The notes: generated by a model from the sequence alone, not told the origin. A DNA stretch of 64,000 nucleotides from Austropuccinia psidii (GCA_023105745.1 JALGQZ010000011.1:46840698-46904697), one strand, 5' to 3'; counted from the stretch's first letter, positions 10,861 through 23,026 are shown. Made by a program: numbers and translations.

Positions 10861-11368
10861 ATTATCTGAGATCATACATCTAACGTTTGATGTGCAGTCA
10901 GTAGCTATACCCAAACTATGCAATTGTTCCAACCAAAATGTATGGTCCAAACCCTACTTTAATTGTATAATACTCTCATTCTGGACTGCAGCCTGGTTGT
11001 TAATATAACCAACTTTTGTAGATGCCTCCTGGCCAAAAAGACTTCAGCCCTTCCACCTTCCTTGCTCACATTCCTCTTCCTAGAGACTATTATATCCAGT
11101 TCCACCACAGTACTTGTACCAAAGCACTTCACTATCATATTATGAATAAGCAATAAGTACCCATGTGCATTGGGCTAACCAAATCAAAATTAGTACCTTA
11201 TGGTTCTCATGGTGCTCTCCATGTTACTAATACTCTCCCCTAATCGATAACCTTTGGCACAAGAATCATTAAATTTTCCTTTACATTCCAAATAAACTAC
11301 AGAGACTGGGAACTATTCCACTTTATTTATCTACTATTTTAATACCCCTCATTGGGAATGCCCATTAT
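10861..11368. other. Spacer with no recognised gene
   Basis: About 500 bp without a credible coding region. The 60-codon ORFs on both strands near 10960-11150 show no family features. Confidence 0.4.
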
Positions 11369-13430
11369 TTGATCAAATGTGGGCCTGGTGGGGTCTGGTC
11401 ATCAAATCTCATATTCAATCGTCCCCAGGTCCTTTTTATAGAAGGAGTGATCTACTCCCAAAAAAACTTTCATTTAACTCTGATGTTTTTTACACACTCA
11501 GAAAGTCTTATTTCCCTCAGGGACCAAATCCAAAAAATCTCAGGCCAAATTCATCAGCCCAAAAATTATCATCCATCCATCCATCTTAATTGCCCTTTAT
11601 TCAAAGTTCCAGTACATGATTCACCTCAAATTTCTTTTCATCACAACATTTCAAGTTCATCCAAAAATATACTTCTTAAATTCCCCAGTAGTAGTGACTT
11701 GCAGCCTAAGGAGCCTCCTTTCTCAATAGTAATCACAAGATTACTTTCCCACCAGAAGATAGGCCTGGCCTTCCTATGTGACCATGAGGATTCCAATGGA
11801 TCCTCTTCAAGAAACATTTGGAGCTCAACCCCTCTTCTATCACCACAATTTTCGCAACAAATTATCACCCAAAAGGTAATTAATCAATTGAAAGACAAAT
11901 CTGAAGTAAATCCACTTTGGAGTATTCTTGCAGATGACATGGGATTACACAAGACCCTCCAGGCTATCTCCTTGATTGGAATGACCCCAACCTCAAAAAA
12001 CATTACCCTGATAATATGCCCCCCGCCTTTTGAGCAATTTGAATGATGAACGTTTGCAGCATACACATCCTGGAACATCAAAATTCCTAATCTACCATGG
12101 GCAAAAGAGACCCCACTTATTTTCCAAATAATTTATACATAATGACATCATAATTACTAATTACAATCTCGTCAATCATGAATTCAACTCTCCCAGACCA
12201 GTATCACAAGCACACACTTCAATTCATGATTATGATTGGTACCGTATCATTCTGGATGAGGCTCAGTGAGTGTATATAATCAGGGTGAGTAATGTGGATT
12301 CTAAATTTCACAGCTACATACAATCAGCAAATTCCTTCACCCACCAAGCAATTAATAACATCAAATCCAAGAGCTGTATCTGTCTCACTGGAACCCCAAT
12401 CCATAACACCATTCAAGATCTTCTGGGTTTAATATCCTCTATTACCCAGCCTCAAAATCACCTCCAAAAGAACTGGGAACCATATATTTCAAGGTGTCTC
12501 TCCAAAGGCCATTCAGCTCCACTTCCTTGGGTTTTAAGGCACCTTGTATTGCGCCGAACCAAGTTATCACATCTACCTACACTCCCACAAATATCCCATG
12601 AATACATTTCTATTCCTTTAAGCAAATAAATGAAGAAGGTATATCAAGAGCTGTATGATTATTTCACTTCAACCACAAATAAAGAACCAGGTTATTTCTT
12701 CCAAATTTTCAACAAGCTCAGGATATGTTGCAATAATTTAATTATGGTTGATAAGATAGGTGGCTTAGATTATGCAAATGACAATGGAGATCCAGAATTG
12801 GACCTCACCACATATCCCAAATATGTTGATATTGGCACCTGTTTGAATAGTGAAAAAATTAAACACCTGAAACAATATTTGATTGAAAGACATAATGAGG
12901 CCAAAAGGCATCCGAAATCTGTTGTATATTCCCAATGGACTCGGTTCTTAGACTTGTGAGTTAGTATTGTCAATTTGTCAGTAATATTGATACTTTGCTT
13001 ACTCAAGATACTAATACAGAATTGGGATTGTGTTGGCCCACTATTTGATTGAATACACCCATATAGATGGAAGTCTAACATACACCAAACAAACTTAATC
13101 ACTCAAATCACTTACCAATAATCCCAAGGTTGGGTTTTTGATAGCATCCATTGCAGCTGCAGGCACAGGACTTAACATAACCTGCGCTGATGTTGTTTAT
13201 CTAATGGTCAGCTCCACCCATTCTCATATGGATATATTGTATTAGAGCTGATAATGTATGATAATAAGGGAGCTCAACTGGAATACTGCTGTGGAGAATG
13301 AGGCTATTGATTGGCTACACCCTCTTGGACAGAAAAATCCTGTCAAGGTCATAAATTATATTACCCCAAGTTCAGTTGAAGTTAATATGCGTAACTTTTG
13401 CTCACTCACTTTTTCACCAAGCCAAATTAT
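11369..13430 (+). pseudogene. SNF2-family helicase pseudogene (RAD16/HLTF-like)
   Basis: Motifs appear in SNF2 order. LLSHQKIGLAFL is near 11740. ILADDMGLHKTLQAISLI is near 11920-11975, where the nucleotide-binding Gly-Lys-Thr has become His-Lys-Thr. YRIILDEAH (about 12240-12265) is completed by removing a 48-nt intron. CLTGTPIHN is near 12385, LRRTKLSHLP near 12550 and SVVYSQWT near 12920. A glycine-rich SIAAAGTGLNITCADVVYL is near 13140-13200, and WNTAVENEAIDWLHPLGQ near 13280. Breaks: frameshift in the C run at 12018-12026, TAA 12129, TAA 12627, TGA 12957 and several beyond. No RING motif is seen between the lobes. Such proteins are ATP-driven DNA translocases in chromatin or repair. Host-gene relic versus cargo of a transposon is unresolved. 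Confidence 0.8.
12266..12313 (+). other. Intron in the SNF2 pseudogene
   Basis: The 48-nt intron has donor GTGAGT and acceptor TTTCACAG. Joining CA (12264-12265) to C (12314) makes the His of the DEAH box and keeps the frame into the next exon, which strongly supports the call. Confidence 0.8.
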
Positions 13431-13689
13431 CAATTGACTTCATATCCTAATCATATATTTGCACACCTATAGGTCTGGGAAAAAAATAATCTTTTGGCTG
13501 AGTGAGCTATGAATTCTTATACCCATCCAAAACAGAAGGAGCTGAACATTATACTTAACTCAGGAGTACCATTGTTAACACCATGAAATTTCATGAGCTA
13601 TTAGAGTTCTTTCTCAGGGATACATGAATGGTTGTTGTATGAATACAACACAATATAAATATAAGATTCCCAAGGAATCCAAGAAATAC

Positions 13690-15300
13690 TACTCATTCAT
13701 TTTTTTTAATTCTCAGTGAATCACAGTTGTTTATTCTTTGAAAAGCATCACCAGTTGTGCTAATAATTGGAATATCCAAAATTTCAAATGCTTCAATGTT
13801 TTCCCTACTTAATCTTGAAAGCCATTCAATGCTGAATACCTTCTTTGAAAGTCGTTTGGGAATATCTCCTTCATCCACATACTTGAGTGGTGGCAGCCTA
13901 CCTAAGAATTGAGCATTTTTCCTGTTATGGATCCAGTTAGAGATGACAATATCATTGTCAATTTTTTCAACCAAATGATTGAATATCTTTAACCGCCATT
14001 GAATCCCTCTCTTATGTAATACAATCTTCCCATCTTCCTCTACTTCCTAAGTATCAGAGCACACCCAAGAAACATTGAATTGTGATTCCAAGATTGGGAA
14101 TTTTGCCTTATCACACCATTCTCTCCTAGAGACACATGCCTAAAAATATGAATTATAATATCAAAACTATTGTAATGCAATTAGACAATGGAAACAAAAG
14201 ACACCTTTTCTCATATTTTTGATAATATTTGCTTCTCCCTCTTCCCCAAAACCTGTTTGGAGTTGCGTTGAATTGCTTTCCACTCCTTTTGAATATAAGT
14301 GAAGTATTGCTCCAGAAAGGCTGGAGCAACCCCATTATTTTAGTGATCTTTGTTCCAGCAAAAGTGGTGATATTAAGTCCTTACAAGAGCCAAGTGGAAT
14401 GTCCGGTAAAAAAATATTGTCATGAGCTCATTGAATGGGTGCTGCCAAGAGCTTTTCCAGTCCCATTTAAAGTGGTTCAGCTCCAATTTATGCAGTTCAT
14501 TGTTACAATAACTCATGAAGGTTTGTGACTGGATATTTGTTGAGGTCTCATTGAATGGCTCATCAGGGAGATACCCCAAGTGCCCTGAAACATCTACTGT
14601 CAATTGTTGCTCCTCTGTTGTTGGGGGGTAGGTAATTTTGTTAAATTCTTATCGGGAACTTTGAGAAGAAACCGACAATGCTGGTGGACAGCAGACCTCA
14701 TGCTATGAACATTATCTGGAAGCTGACCTTTGAGAGACTGCAATCTTTTCTTCTTTTATAGCTGCTTTCAGACCCTTTGTTTGTTGTTCCTGCTGTTCAC
14801 GGTGATTAGAATCCTGCACAAATGCATCTGCCGAATCATGCAGAGGATGGCGGCTTGAAGAAGAACCATGCTTCCCAGGCTGAGGGGCACTTGATTCTGC
14901 ATTGTCTCTTTGTCCACTTGAACCTGGAAAAGCCTGGTGATGAGTCTCGCTTTGATTAGAATGATCACCAGAGTCATCAGTTTGAATGGGTTCTCCTGTG
15001 GTTGACCACCTAAGCTTGGAACATCCTGATGATGCGTTTGCCTTGGATTGGCTTGATTACCAGCATCCTCTGTTTTTGTGGGTTCTTCCATGGATTATGA
15101 TAGCCTTTCCCCTTCTCCTTCAAAAAACTCATGGGTTGAACCCTGAGCTGAATGGCAATAGGCTGTATCATATGGATGAAGCCTGGCTTTTCACTTTCCC
15201 TTATTCCCAAGTGGATATGAAGATGTTGATCCCAAAGCATAAATGGAATCATCTGAAAAGCTGAAGCCATAGTAAACACATTGAAACATAAGCAAACCAA
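13690..15300 (-). pseudogene. 3' part of a decayed minus-strand gene, function unknown
   Basis: Open pieces on the minus strand look like coding fragments of one protein. A Gln/Asn/Ser/His-rich disordered segment (15091-14760) is split by a frame change. Then comes a piece with VSGHLGYLPDEPFNETSTN (14603-14373) and a helical piece near 14330-14150. The clearest end segment (13974-13693) contains WIHNRKNAQFLGRLPPLKY. Stops and shifts interrupt all of them. I do not recognise a family. Distinguishing introns from damage is not possible by eye. Confidence 0.4.
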
Positions 15301-15309
15301 AGAGTTCAC

Positions 15310-15939
15310 TCACATTCCCCAACAATTTCCCTTGTTCTCATACTTTTCCTTGGAGGCAGCACATCTATAGAAATTGGAAGAGATCAATTTCATTACTACA
15401 CCTTTACCAAGAAGAAATAATCTACATGTGAAGACACTAGACACTTTACCCTTACTCTGGTTACCCCTACAATTACACCCTTCACTACTACGCTGGAACT
15501 GATCAATTCCCCTCTTTTCAGTACTGGGTGGGATCTTCAGCATTGGTTTCTTTTCTGGTCCTGAATTTTCACTTGATACTTGATTTTCTGAGGGTGTTGA
15601 ACTTGAATTAAGCAGATAGTCACGTTGGTAAGGTGGATATTCATTTCCACCCTGATTTTCAGAAGGATTAGTTATTGAGCTAACAGTAATACCTGGAACA
15701 TTGATGATACGTGGAGGTGGCACGGGGACATCTTGCTCAATATGAAGACCGGATACAATCATTGAAGATGCAATAGGAGTTTTAAGTGGGATATTAGGTG
15801 TCATAGGTGAATTTTTTTTCATCAATTCCACACTATCATTTCTGTCAGAGTCAATTGATTTTGAACATGCACAAAAGGAATGGGAAGACATTGTATAATA
15901 CTGAAAGCTCAGAATTCCAAAAAGACAAGTCAAACACAA
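15310..15939 (-). pseudogene. Minus-strand exon: Ser/Pro-rich protein with a Cys cluster
   Basis: The open frame of 209 codons has a Ser/Asn/Pro-rich disordered body and a C-terminal EGCNCRGNQSK motif. Two candidate short introns follow: a GT...ACATGTAG block near 15460-15433 and a GTAAAGG...TATAG block near 15410-15366. After them comes RCAASKEKYENKGNCW. The spaced Cys residues loosely recall CXC (tesmin/TSO1) or other CxC clusters, but the match is weak. It appears to be a middle exon of the same minus-strand gene as its neighbours. Confidence 0.4.
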
Positions 15940-16680
15940 TGTAATGGATAAACTTACTTCTTGCAGTATTTTGTATTAGAGGTAGACTGGAAAGCGTTAC
16001 AAACCTTATGAAAAACCCAAGGCTATCAAAATGGATTGTAGCACGAGATTTTTCCCTTCCCTACACAAAGGAGCTTTGCAAGAAATTAGCCCAAGCTCCA
16101 CATGTGGTCTATTTTGCTTGTTCAAGTTAACCAAACATCATTAATTTTGACATTGTATACTATATTTGCATTTTTTTTCACAGCGAAAAAACCCAATGAA
16201 CAACCCCCTGAATATCCTGTATTGATATCATTCCAATTAACTGTATCAATTTTACCTTACTCATTTTTCCAATTGACCTAAGGAAGATGTACTACGGAAA
16301 CCCCATGTTTTCCTTCAATTTAAAAAGCCCATTTGAATGTAGTTCATGCATCTAAGTGATAATTGTGCTGGTATTTCCATCACCAGTAAAGGCCTACATT
16401 GCCCACTTGTGAAGCACAGTGGACCACCTCAGAGAGTGAAAGGCCTTACATACAGTTTTCCTTAATATCTACTTCATCTTGCCACACTTAACGTATTCTG
16501 TATTAAACTGTGATAATGAATATGCATCAACTGGCTCACCACAGATTGCTCCCCAATCTGCATCAAAACTTCTAAGTAATTAAATGCGCTGATTTTCAGG
16601 GACCCATACTGATCTCTGAAGAACATGCACATAGCTCCTCCTCAAAGTCATTAGTCCTTTAACCACCACTCCTTGCAATA
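15940..16680. other. Spacer or intron region, no clear coding
   Basis: Between the two groups of minus-strand exon-like pieces there is about 740 bp with no long open frame and no recognised motif. It may be intronic or degraded coding sequence. Confidence 0.35.
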
Positions 16681-17185
16681 TCATCCTCTGAGGGCTAATG
16701 TTTTGAAAGTTTGGTATTTGCAATTGAGGAACCGAGTATTCAGACTTGGCTGGTGAACTGTCTCTGGGTGAAATCTTTCCATTGGAATTGTTTGGTGAAG
16801 GACTCCTTGCATTTTTGGTGACTTCATTCTCAGATACTGAATCATCAAAATGAGTTCCTGCATTTTTGGAGACTCCAATCTTCTAGGGGACACCTCTCTC
16901 TAAGACAGGGTCTTTTGAATGACTTTCATTTACTTCTGGTTGGATTCCTTCCATTGTATCATTTGAAATCCTGATGTGAACCACTGGGGATGGCGGATCC
17001 TTTACTGAGGGAAAGGAACCTCTGGTTGGAGGCACATCCCCCACTGGAGACTGTACTTTGGAAAATGTGGGACACCAAAAAGCTGGTATTACTGGAAACA
17101 TTTCCTTTTTGGATATTCCATCAACGGCTTTTTCCATTTCTTTTGGTGATGTATGTAATATTTGTTTATTTAAACTATCTTGCAC
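16681..17185 (-). pseudogene. Minus-strand coding relic, disordered protein
   Basis: Two overlapping open frames (17185-16883 and 16893-16681) encode Pro/Ser/Glu-rich sequence containing ISKKEMFPVIPAFWCPTF and PPSPVVHIRISND, then Met/Pro-rich repeats of SPKMQ. The composition matches the disordered part at 15310-15939, so they probably belong to one gene. No domain is recognised. Confidence 0.35.
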
Positions 17186-17463
17186 AGGGGAATGTCAGGC
17201 TTTCGGATCCAACTCTTCATCTGATGCCATCCGTTGTTTTCTTTGAAGAACATGGATATGCATCTGCCTGAGGGGTATTTACATCAACAAATGGCTTCAC
17301 CATAGGTTCCCAATTCTCTGGTGAAGCCACTCTTGGATTTTTTTGATGGTCCTGGCTTGGCCCCAGGTGGAGGGGTTCCATCCAAAATGATAATCAAAGG
17401 TGATTTGGTGGAGGATGCCGGTGACTTGTCCAAGTCTACTCAATTCATCATGTTGAAAGGGTT

Positions 17464-17862
17464 TTATTTTTCATTCAAAATAAAATGAACCTTCTTACTC
17501 TCAAAACATAAAGGTGTATAGACTCCATTTTTTACTTCCCAAGCCAAAGTGTCTTGCTGGTAAAGCTGAACATCATTGTATTTTTCACTGATTGGACGGG
17601 GTGTCATTAAGTGAGTTGATGAATTTTCTCCGCTGCAGCCATCAGGTTGTCCCCAAGGTTTCCTTGACTCTTTTGGACCCAAATTTCTTGGTGGAGGGGT
17701 CCACTCTTCCTCACAAATTGCCTCATCATCTGGTGCAACAAAAGAATTCTCCCTATTTTTCTGACCATGAGTGTTCAACGGATCCTGGAGAGAACGGTGT
17801 CCAACACAATCTTTGACAAAGGGGAATGATTGATTTCTACTGTAGAATTGCTCACATTCCAT
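17464..17862 (-). pseudogene. Minus-strand 5' exon-like segment
   Basis: The 132-codon frame starts MECEQFYSRNQSF and contains EEEWTPPPRNLGPKESRKPW and SENSSTH-like disordered sequence, ending ESKKVHFILNEK. Upstream at 17880-17930 the minus strand carries further Cys codons (CEKCA, C near FRQKG), so the true start may be higher. It is likely the N-terminal part of the minus-strand gene running to 13690. Function is unknown. Confidence 0.4.
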
Positions 17863-17939
17863 CCCTTTTTGTCGGAAAATGCAATTGGGATCCCTGCTAG
17901 CACATTTCTCACAAGATTCATCATACTAAAACAAAAAAC

Positions 17940-19400
17940 ACAAATCAGCACCAGAAGTATCTATTATATGATTTTAAAATTTACCGTCATTTATGAAGCT
18001 AAGATGTGATTATGTCAGCTGTATGCAGCACTGGATTATGATTGGAAATTACAAATCCAAGAAAATAATTTTCAAACTACTTTCTAGGAAGCAGGAATAA
18101 AAATATATTGGAGTTGGACTGTGAAGAATCTTCCTATATGGGACTAGGTAGCTCACCAAATTATATTGAATAAGAGTTTTGACTTATTATTTAGGAAATA
18201 TTGTGGTAAATATTTATATTTTTGGTTTGGAAAATATTTATCAGACCACCTAAATAGATTCTGCACTGGGTTTAGGGTAACTGGGCCAGGGCCCTGCATA
18301 GCTCAATCCTTGGGCTTTAATCAACAGGAGATTCTGTATCAAAGGCTTCTACCCATGGAATGCCCAAATGTTTTTCCCTGTCCCCTACCCCATGGATGTT
18401 TTCTTTTTTTCCTTATTTCAGAGCCCATCAACCCAGAATTTCCAAGACTGGAGGGACAAATTGGAATTCCTTTTTTCTTGATAGTATTTTTTAAAATCTC
18501 TCTTCACTTTATGTAAAGAGTTTTGTACTTGTTTTTGCTTTCTTTTGACTCATTACTGTTTTTGGGAGCCCCAATGCCTTTCCTGCTTCATCCCACCCCC
18601 ATTTCCTTCCCAAATCTTGAAAACCACCACATAAGGTCTGAAACATTTCCTGGACCAATTGGTGTTTCCTGCAGGAATAAACCAATTTTCAGTCCTGGGT
18701 GGAAGCCTTAACCAACATCATGCAATAATGTCTAATTGCCTGTATCACATGTTCCAATTTTCAATAATGTTCACTTGATACCTCAAATCTGACATACTGG
18801 ACCATAACATTGTCATTCCTGCAGCTAGACTTCATATATTCAAGTGCTCAACTCTAACCAAATAAACCTGTCTATACATAATACAAAATACCATATACCA
18901 AGAAATTGAATCAACTCTTATGGGCTTAACTCCTCACAATTTCAACTGAATTTATATATTGATTACCCCTTGTCTTATCATTTGAAGGTGACAGTTTAGG
19001 ACCCAGACCATTGAGTGGCATTTTCAGTATTTTTGCACTAATTTATAACCCAATGTTTCTCTCTAAATGGTAGACCAATTTTGAAGGAATTTGTTGATAA
19101 TGAAACATTCATTTATTTCTAAGAAGGATTGTAGATATTGTAATATTTTCTAAACCCTGCACTACATACCTGTTCAGGTACTGATATATTTTTCCTAATT
19201 AGTGAAAATACATCAAAATATCTAAATGAAACCTGTTTGAAATATTCCACATAATTTTCACTCCCACTTTCAAACTACTGCTTGCATATTGGACCTTCCA
19301 GTGTCTCTATAATATAAGGTGGTATCATTTGTCCTATTTCCTAAACCAACTCCCCTCCCATCTCCAAAACTTGATTTTCTTAAGTTCACTTCAAATTAAG
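17940..19400. other. Spacer with no recognised gene
   Basis: About 1.4 kb. ORFs at 18166-18516 and 18523-18711 have no recognisable domain and no support from neighbours. The region could be the 5' part of the CACTA-like element that follows, but I found no terminal CACTA repeat. Confidence 0.35.
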
Positions 19401-19419
19401 AATGCCACCAAAGTACTCA

Positions 19420-20313
19420 TCCATGCGAATATGCATGTGCTCATCATGTTCTACCCAAATCCATGTCTCTCCACATGTGGTGCAGCAAGGAGTGGCATTT
19501 ACTCTATATAAGTATGCTAATCATATTGAAAAGAAAAGGCCCTCCAACCAGCCATAGGTACCACAACACTCATTCACTATGCCTGTCAATCCAATGCATT
19601 ACCCTACCCCAACCAATCATAATTTATTGGATCATGTTTTTCCCCTTTTCATTCCAAATTTTCCTTATCAGCCACCTGAAAATGTCCAACACTTTGATTC
19701 CCACCTTTGGAAGCCATTTACATAGGAAAACCACCCATCATCTCACAACCTTGCAATGGCCATCTCAGCACTTCTTTCTGTGAGCCATAATATCCCTAAC
19801 AAAGCTCCCTGTAACCTCCACCCTGGATTAAACCTTCTGATAGAGAGTATTATATCCCACTCTGGAGCTATATTTGATTATAAGATCAAAATACCCAGAG
19901 ACATCAGTACTATCTTTAAGAATATTGAATTAGAACCCACCTAGTAAGCTTATGTTTTTCTGTCCTGAGTGCCCTTTTCTCAATAGTATGGCTATCTCAG
20001 TTCAAAATCCACTTTCAAAGTGTCAAAGGCATCTCCATCCACACAATCATGACCCCCTTGCGTTTAAAGTCTTGAACACATGGTCTCTTCATCCCAAACT
20101 TCCACCCACAACCAATCTCCCTTATCTATAAAGATCATTCCAAATAAGCATTTAATATATCAACCCTTTAAAACATGGCTTGCAAGGTTTCTATTGAGAC
20201 CTGGTATTATTGACAAATTTCATCAACATCAAAACCACCATTTGTCTCAAAACTCCAATATGACTGATATTTGGGACAGAATTATGTGGAAAATATTTAC
20301 TGGTACACAATAG
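19420..20313 (+). pseudogene. N-terminal part of a CACTA/Tnp2-like transposase
   Basis: A Cys cluster (CMCSSC near 19433) followed by VVQQGVAFTLYKYANHI resembles the zinc-binding start of basidiomycete Tnp2-type proteins. The reading frame is interrupted by stops. Further coding pieces follow at 19756-19944 (LHPGLNLLIESIISHSGAIF) and 20080-20313 (YQPFKTWLARFLLRPGI, then IWDRIMWKIF). The latter lies just before the transposase core, the usual position for the DIWDG-like segment. Confidence 0.55.
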
Positions 20314-20331
20314 CCACATGACCCTCCCTTT

Positions 20332-20976
20332 ATGTCACTAAAGGGCTCCCTTGGATTTTCTATATATATTTACTGGTTTAATGCACATGGAAATTCAAGC
20401 CAGATGGCAATCATTGGTCCAATCCTTCTTTTTCGCCTTGATCTTCCCCCAGATGAAAAACTCAAGCCAGAAAATGTATCTGTTGCTTCCATAATTCCTG
20501 GACCCAAGGAGCCAAGCTCTATTGAAATGAATCATATTTTGATGCCTCTAATTAAGGAGCTCACTGAACTTTGGACTTTAATATGGTTTTTCCCAACTTC
20601 ATCTGGCCCTTCTAGTTCTTTCATCCGAGTTGCTGTCCTCACTGCCATTGCAGATTTTGTTGCTATGAGAAAGCTCACTGGATTTATCTAACATTCTGGT
20701 AATAGATTCTGAAATTTTTTTTCAATCCATAAAAAGGAGATTGAAGAGGTCAATTCAATGCAATCTCATTCCCACAACTACAATCACCAAAAATGGCTTC
20801 AAGGTTCAAAAAAAGAATGTCAATGTATATATTCTGAGTATGGAGTGTTTTATTCAATACTTGAAGGGATCCCATATTGGGATTCTACCAGAATGTTAAA
20901 TCTTGATATCATTCACAATCTCATCCTTGGTGCATTTAAGGACCATGAGCCATATGAATTGTGTATTCCTGAGTAA
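20332..20976 (+). pseudogene. CACTA/Tnp2-like transposase core (Transposase_21 type)
   Basis: One frame carries the family core: GFSIYIYWFNAHGNSSQ, LPPDEKLKPENVSVASIIPG, PGPKEPSSIEMNHILMPLI, ELTELW, then KLTGFI. Downstream comes YGVFYSILEGIPYWDSTRM and LDIIHNLILGAFKDHE. The IPGPKEP block and the PYWDxxRM...D..HNL block are characteristic of CACTA/EnSpm transposases. Two nonsense codons interrupt it, TAA at 20689 and TGA at about 20710, the latter where a zinc-binding Cys is expected. It ends at TAA 20974. These proteins cut and paste CACTA elements; this copy is dead. Confidence 0.75.
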
Positions 20977-21324
20977 TCAACCAAGAAAAGCTGTCCCCAA
21001 AAAGCTTCCTCTACAGAATCCAGCTCTGACATTTTAAGTGTCTCACTCAATGCAATTACACAAAGAGAACTACGCTCCCTACACAGAGATGCACAAGACA
21101 TTTAAAATATCACACCATCTACATAATTTAATCCTGAAGCAAATCCAAAAATCCCATACATTTAATTATCACATTTGTGAAGTTTATCTTCTGTTTATCC
21201 AGATTATGTTCCCATCTCTGAATTCTAATCAGAATTAGAACTGAGGACAATAAGTGATCATCAAACAACAGGTGAAACCCTGAAAACTCCAAGAAACATC
21301 ATCAATTATACTTCAATTCCTTCA

Positions 21325-22464
21325 TTGTGGACCTGTTTGCCAAGGAAAATGGGGTCTCCTTCTGATGGAAGTCTCAAAGCTGCTGAATGGGTCTCATTAT
21401 ACAAGGCATATATAACATTCCTATTCCTCAGTGAAAAAATATCTTCTACCCACCAACCTTATCCAACATCTTATAGAACAATCCAAAATGATATTTTTAA
21501 TAATAAATTCCAGTTAATCAGTGCAGTCAACATTTCCACAAGCTTGAAAGTTTCCAAAGATGATACTAATGGATTTTCACAATATTGGAAGAGATTTTAA
21601 ACCCAGTCAAGAAAACCAAATCATCATTATTCTGAGCATATTCCAGACTTACTTTCCCAGTGGGGCCCAGCAAAAGCCTCACCCACTTGGGGATATTAAC
21701 GCTTTATTGGTGCTTTAGGAAGATTTCTTACAAGAGATAAGATATTTAGGTTCATATGGAATCTTTCATTTTGATTTTTTACTAACTTGTACTTCCATTT
21801 GCCAGATGCAATGGATGAAACCCTACATTTGCATGCTTTCCAGAGTGCAAACCTTTCTCTTCTGATTAGTTCACCATCAGTTCCAGAAGAAATATCAAAT
21901 ATTTTAAATTTCTTCAATAAACAAAAGATTAAAATTCCATTGACAAGGAAGCCCATTATCCTACAAACTAAAACATATTCAATGCTGATTTATTGCTTGA
22001 AAAACTTCCACTCTTCAAGGGGATCAATTTCTTGGTACAGTGTGAATGTCAGTTGGCAACCTATCACGGGCAGGAAAGCTCTTGCTATTTCCTCATTGGC
22101 TAGTATCAAAATCAACAATCATAATTTCAAAACTGAATGTGAAAACATTGGAAATAGCATTATTCATTTTAAAAGAAATTGGATATTTTCATTTGGAACA
22201 ATCAAAGCAATATTTAAGGTTTTTGATCCTTTCTATCAATTCAAAAACAAATTTATTCAAATTCAACCATTCAAGATTTATTCCACATTCTTGAATGATT
22301 GGCCACATATCAAGAAATTCAAAGTGGTTGGTTTGGAAGGACAAAAATATATTATCTCTGAAAATGAAATAGATGCACAATGTGGTCTGTATAATTATAT
22401 TTCAAATTCTTGTGTGTTTTTGGTCATGCTGAATCCCCTTTATTATGATAATTTATATGCTTAA
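21325..22464 (+). pseudogene. C-terminal part of the CACTA-like transposase
   Basis: The piece at 21325-21600 has GSLKAAEWVSLYKAYITFLF, matching the 'GKLKAxxW' block after the Tnp2 core. The 225-codon frame 21787-22464 contains FHSSRGSISWYSVN, FSFGTIKAIFKVFDPFYQF and DWPHIKKFKVVGLEGQKYI. These resemble the C-terminal region of basidiomycete Tnp2 proteins. The gap 20977-21324 holds a short related frame (21038-21238). Frame changes separate the pieces. Confidence 0.6.
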
Positions 22465-22518
22465 TGAATGAAATTTTTATTATTCTCCCCATATGTCCTC
22501 ATTCAAGTGTCCTCTTTG

Positions 22519-23026
22519 AGGTCCAGAGTGGGAGGAATGACCTTGTTTGAGGAGGTCTGGATTTGCAGCAAGTACACCCACTTGAGGTTTGGAAATTCTG
22601 TAATTATCCCTGTTTAAGGTCTCAAGCCGCACAATTTACCCCTGGTTGAGGTCTGGAGCTGCAGTGGGTACCCCTGATTAAGGTCCAGAGCTGGACTATG
22701 TACCCTGGCTTGAGGTCTGGAGTTTCAATAAATACCCCTGTTTGGGGTGTGGAGTTGCATTATGTACCCCTTCCAGAGGTCCAGAGGTGGAGTAAGTACC
22801 AGGACTTGAGCTCTGGAGTTGCAGTAAGTACTGCTGTTTGAGGTCCTGAGTTTCAGTAAGTACCCCCACTTGGAGTCTGGGGTTGCAGTAAGTACCCCTT
22901 CTTGATGTCAGGAGCTGAAGTATGTAACCCTGCTTTAGCTCTGGAGTGAAAATGCATCCTGACATTGGTTCAACTTCTGGAGCTGCACTATCTACCCTGG
23001 CTTGAGGTCCGGAGTTGCAGTAAATC
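22519..23026. repeat. 32-bp minisatellite, about 16 units
   Basis: Tandem units of 32 bp follow the pattern AGGTCTGGAGTTGCAGTAAG + TACCCCTGTTTG with substitutions; one early unit is about 35 bp and one late unit is 36 bp. No spacers occur, so it is not a CRISPR array. The long minus-strand frame through it (23064-22696) is a by-product of the repeat. Confidence 0.85.

Noticed and set aside
15310..15500. Firm tesmin/TSO1 CXC domain call
   Set aside because: Cys spacing fits only after guessing two introns, and spliced reading hits a stop; kept as a weak resemblance.
18166..18711. Two plus-strand ORFs of 116 and 62 codons
   Set aside because: They have no domain, no neighbour support and a hydrophobic random-looking composition.
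19420..22464. KDZ (Kyakuja/Dileera/Zisupton) transposase
   Set aside because: The IPGPKEP and PYWDxxRM...HNL blocks fit CACTA/Tnp2 rather than KDZ motifs.
22519..23026. CRISPR-like array
   Set aside because: Units are contiguous with no unique spacers, and the genome is fungal.
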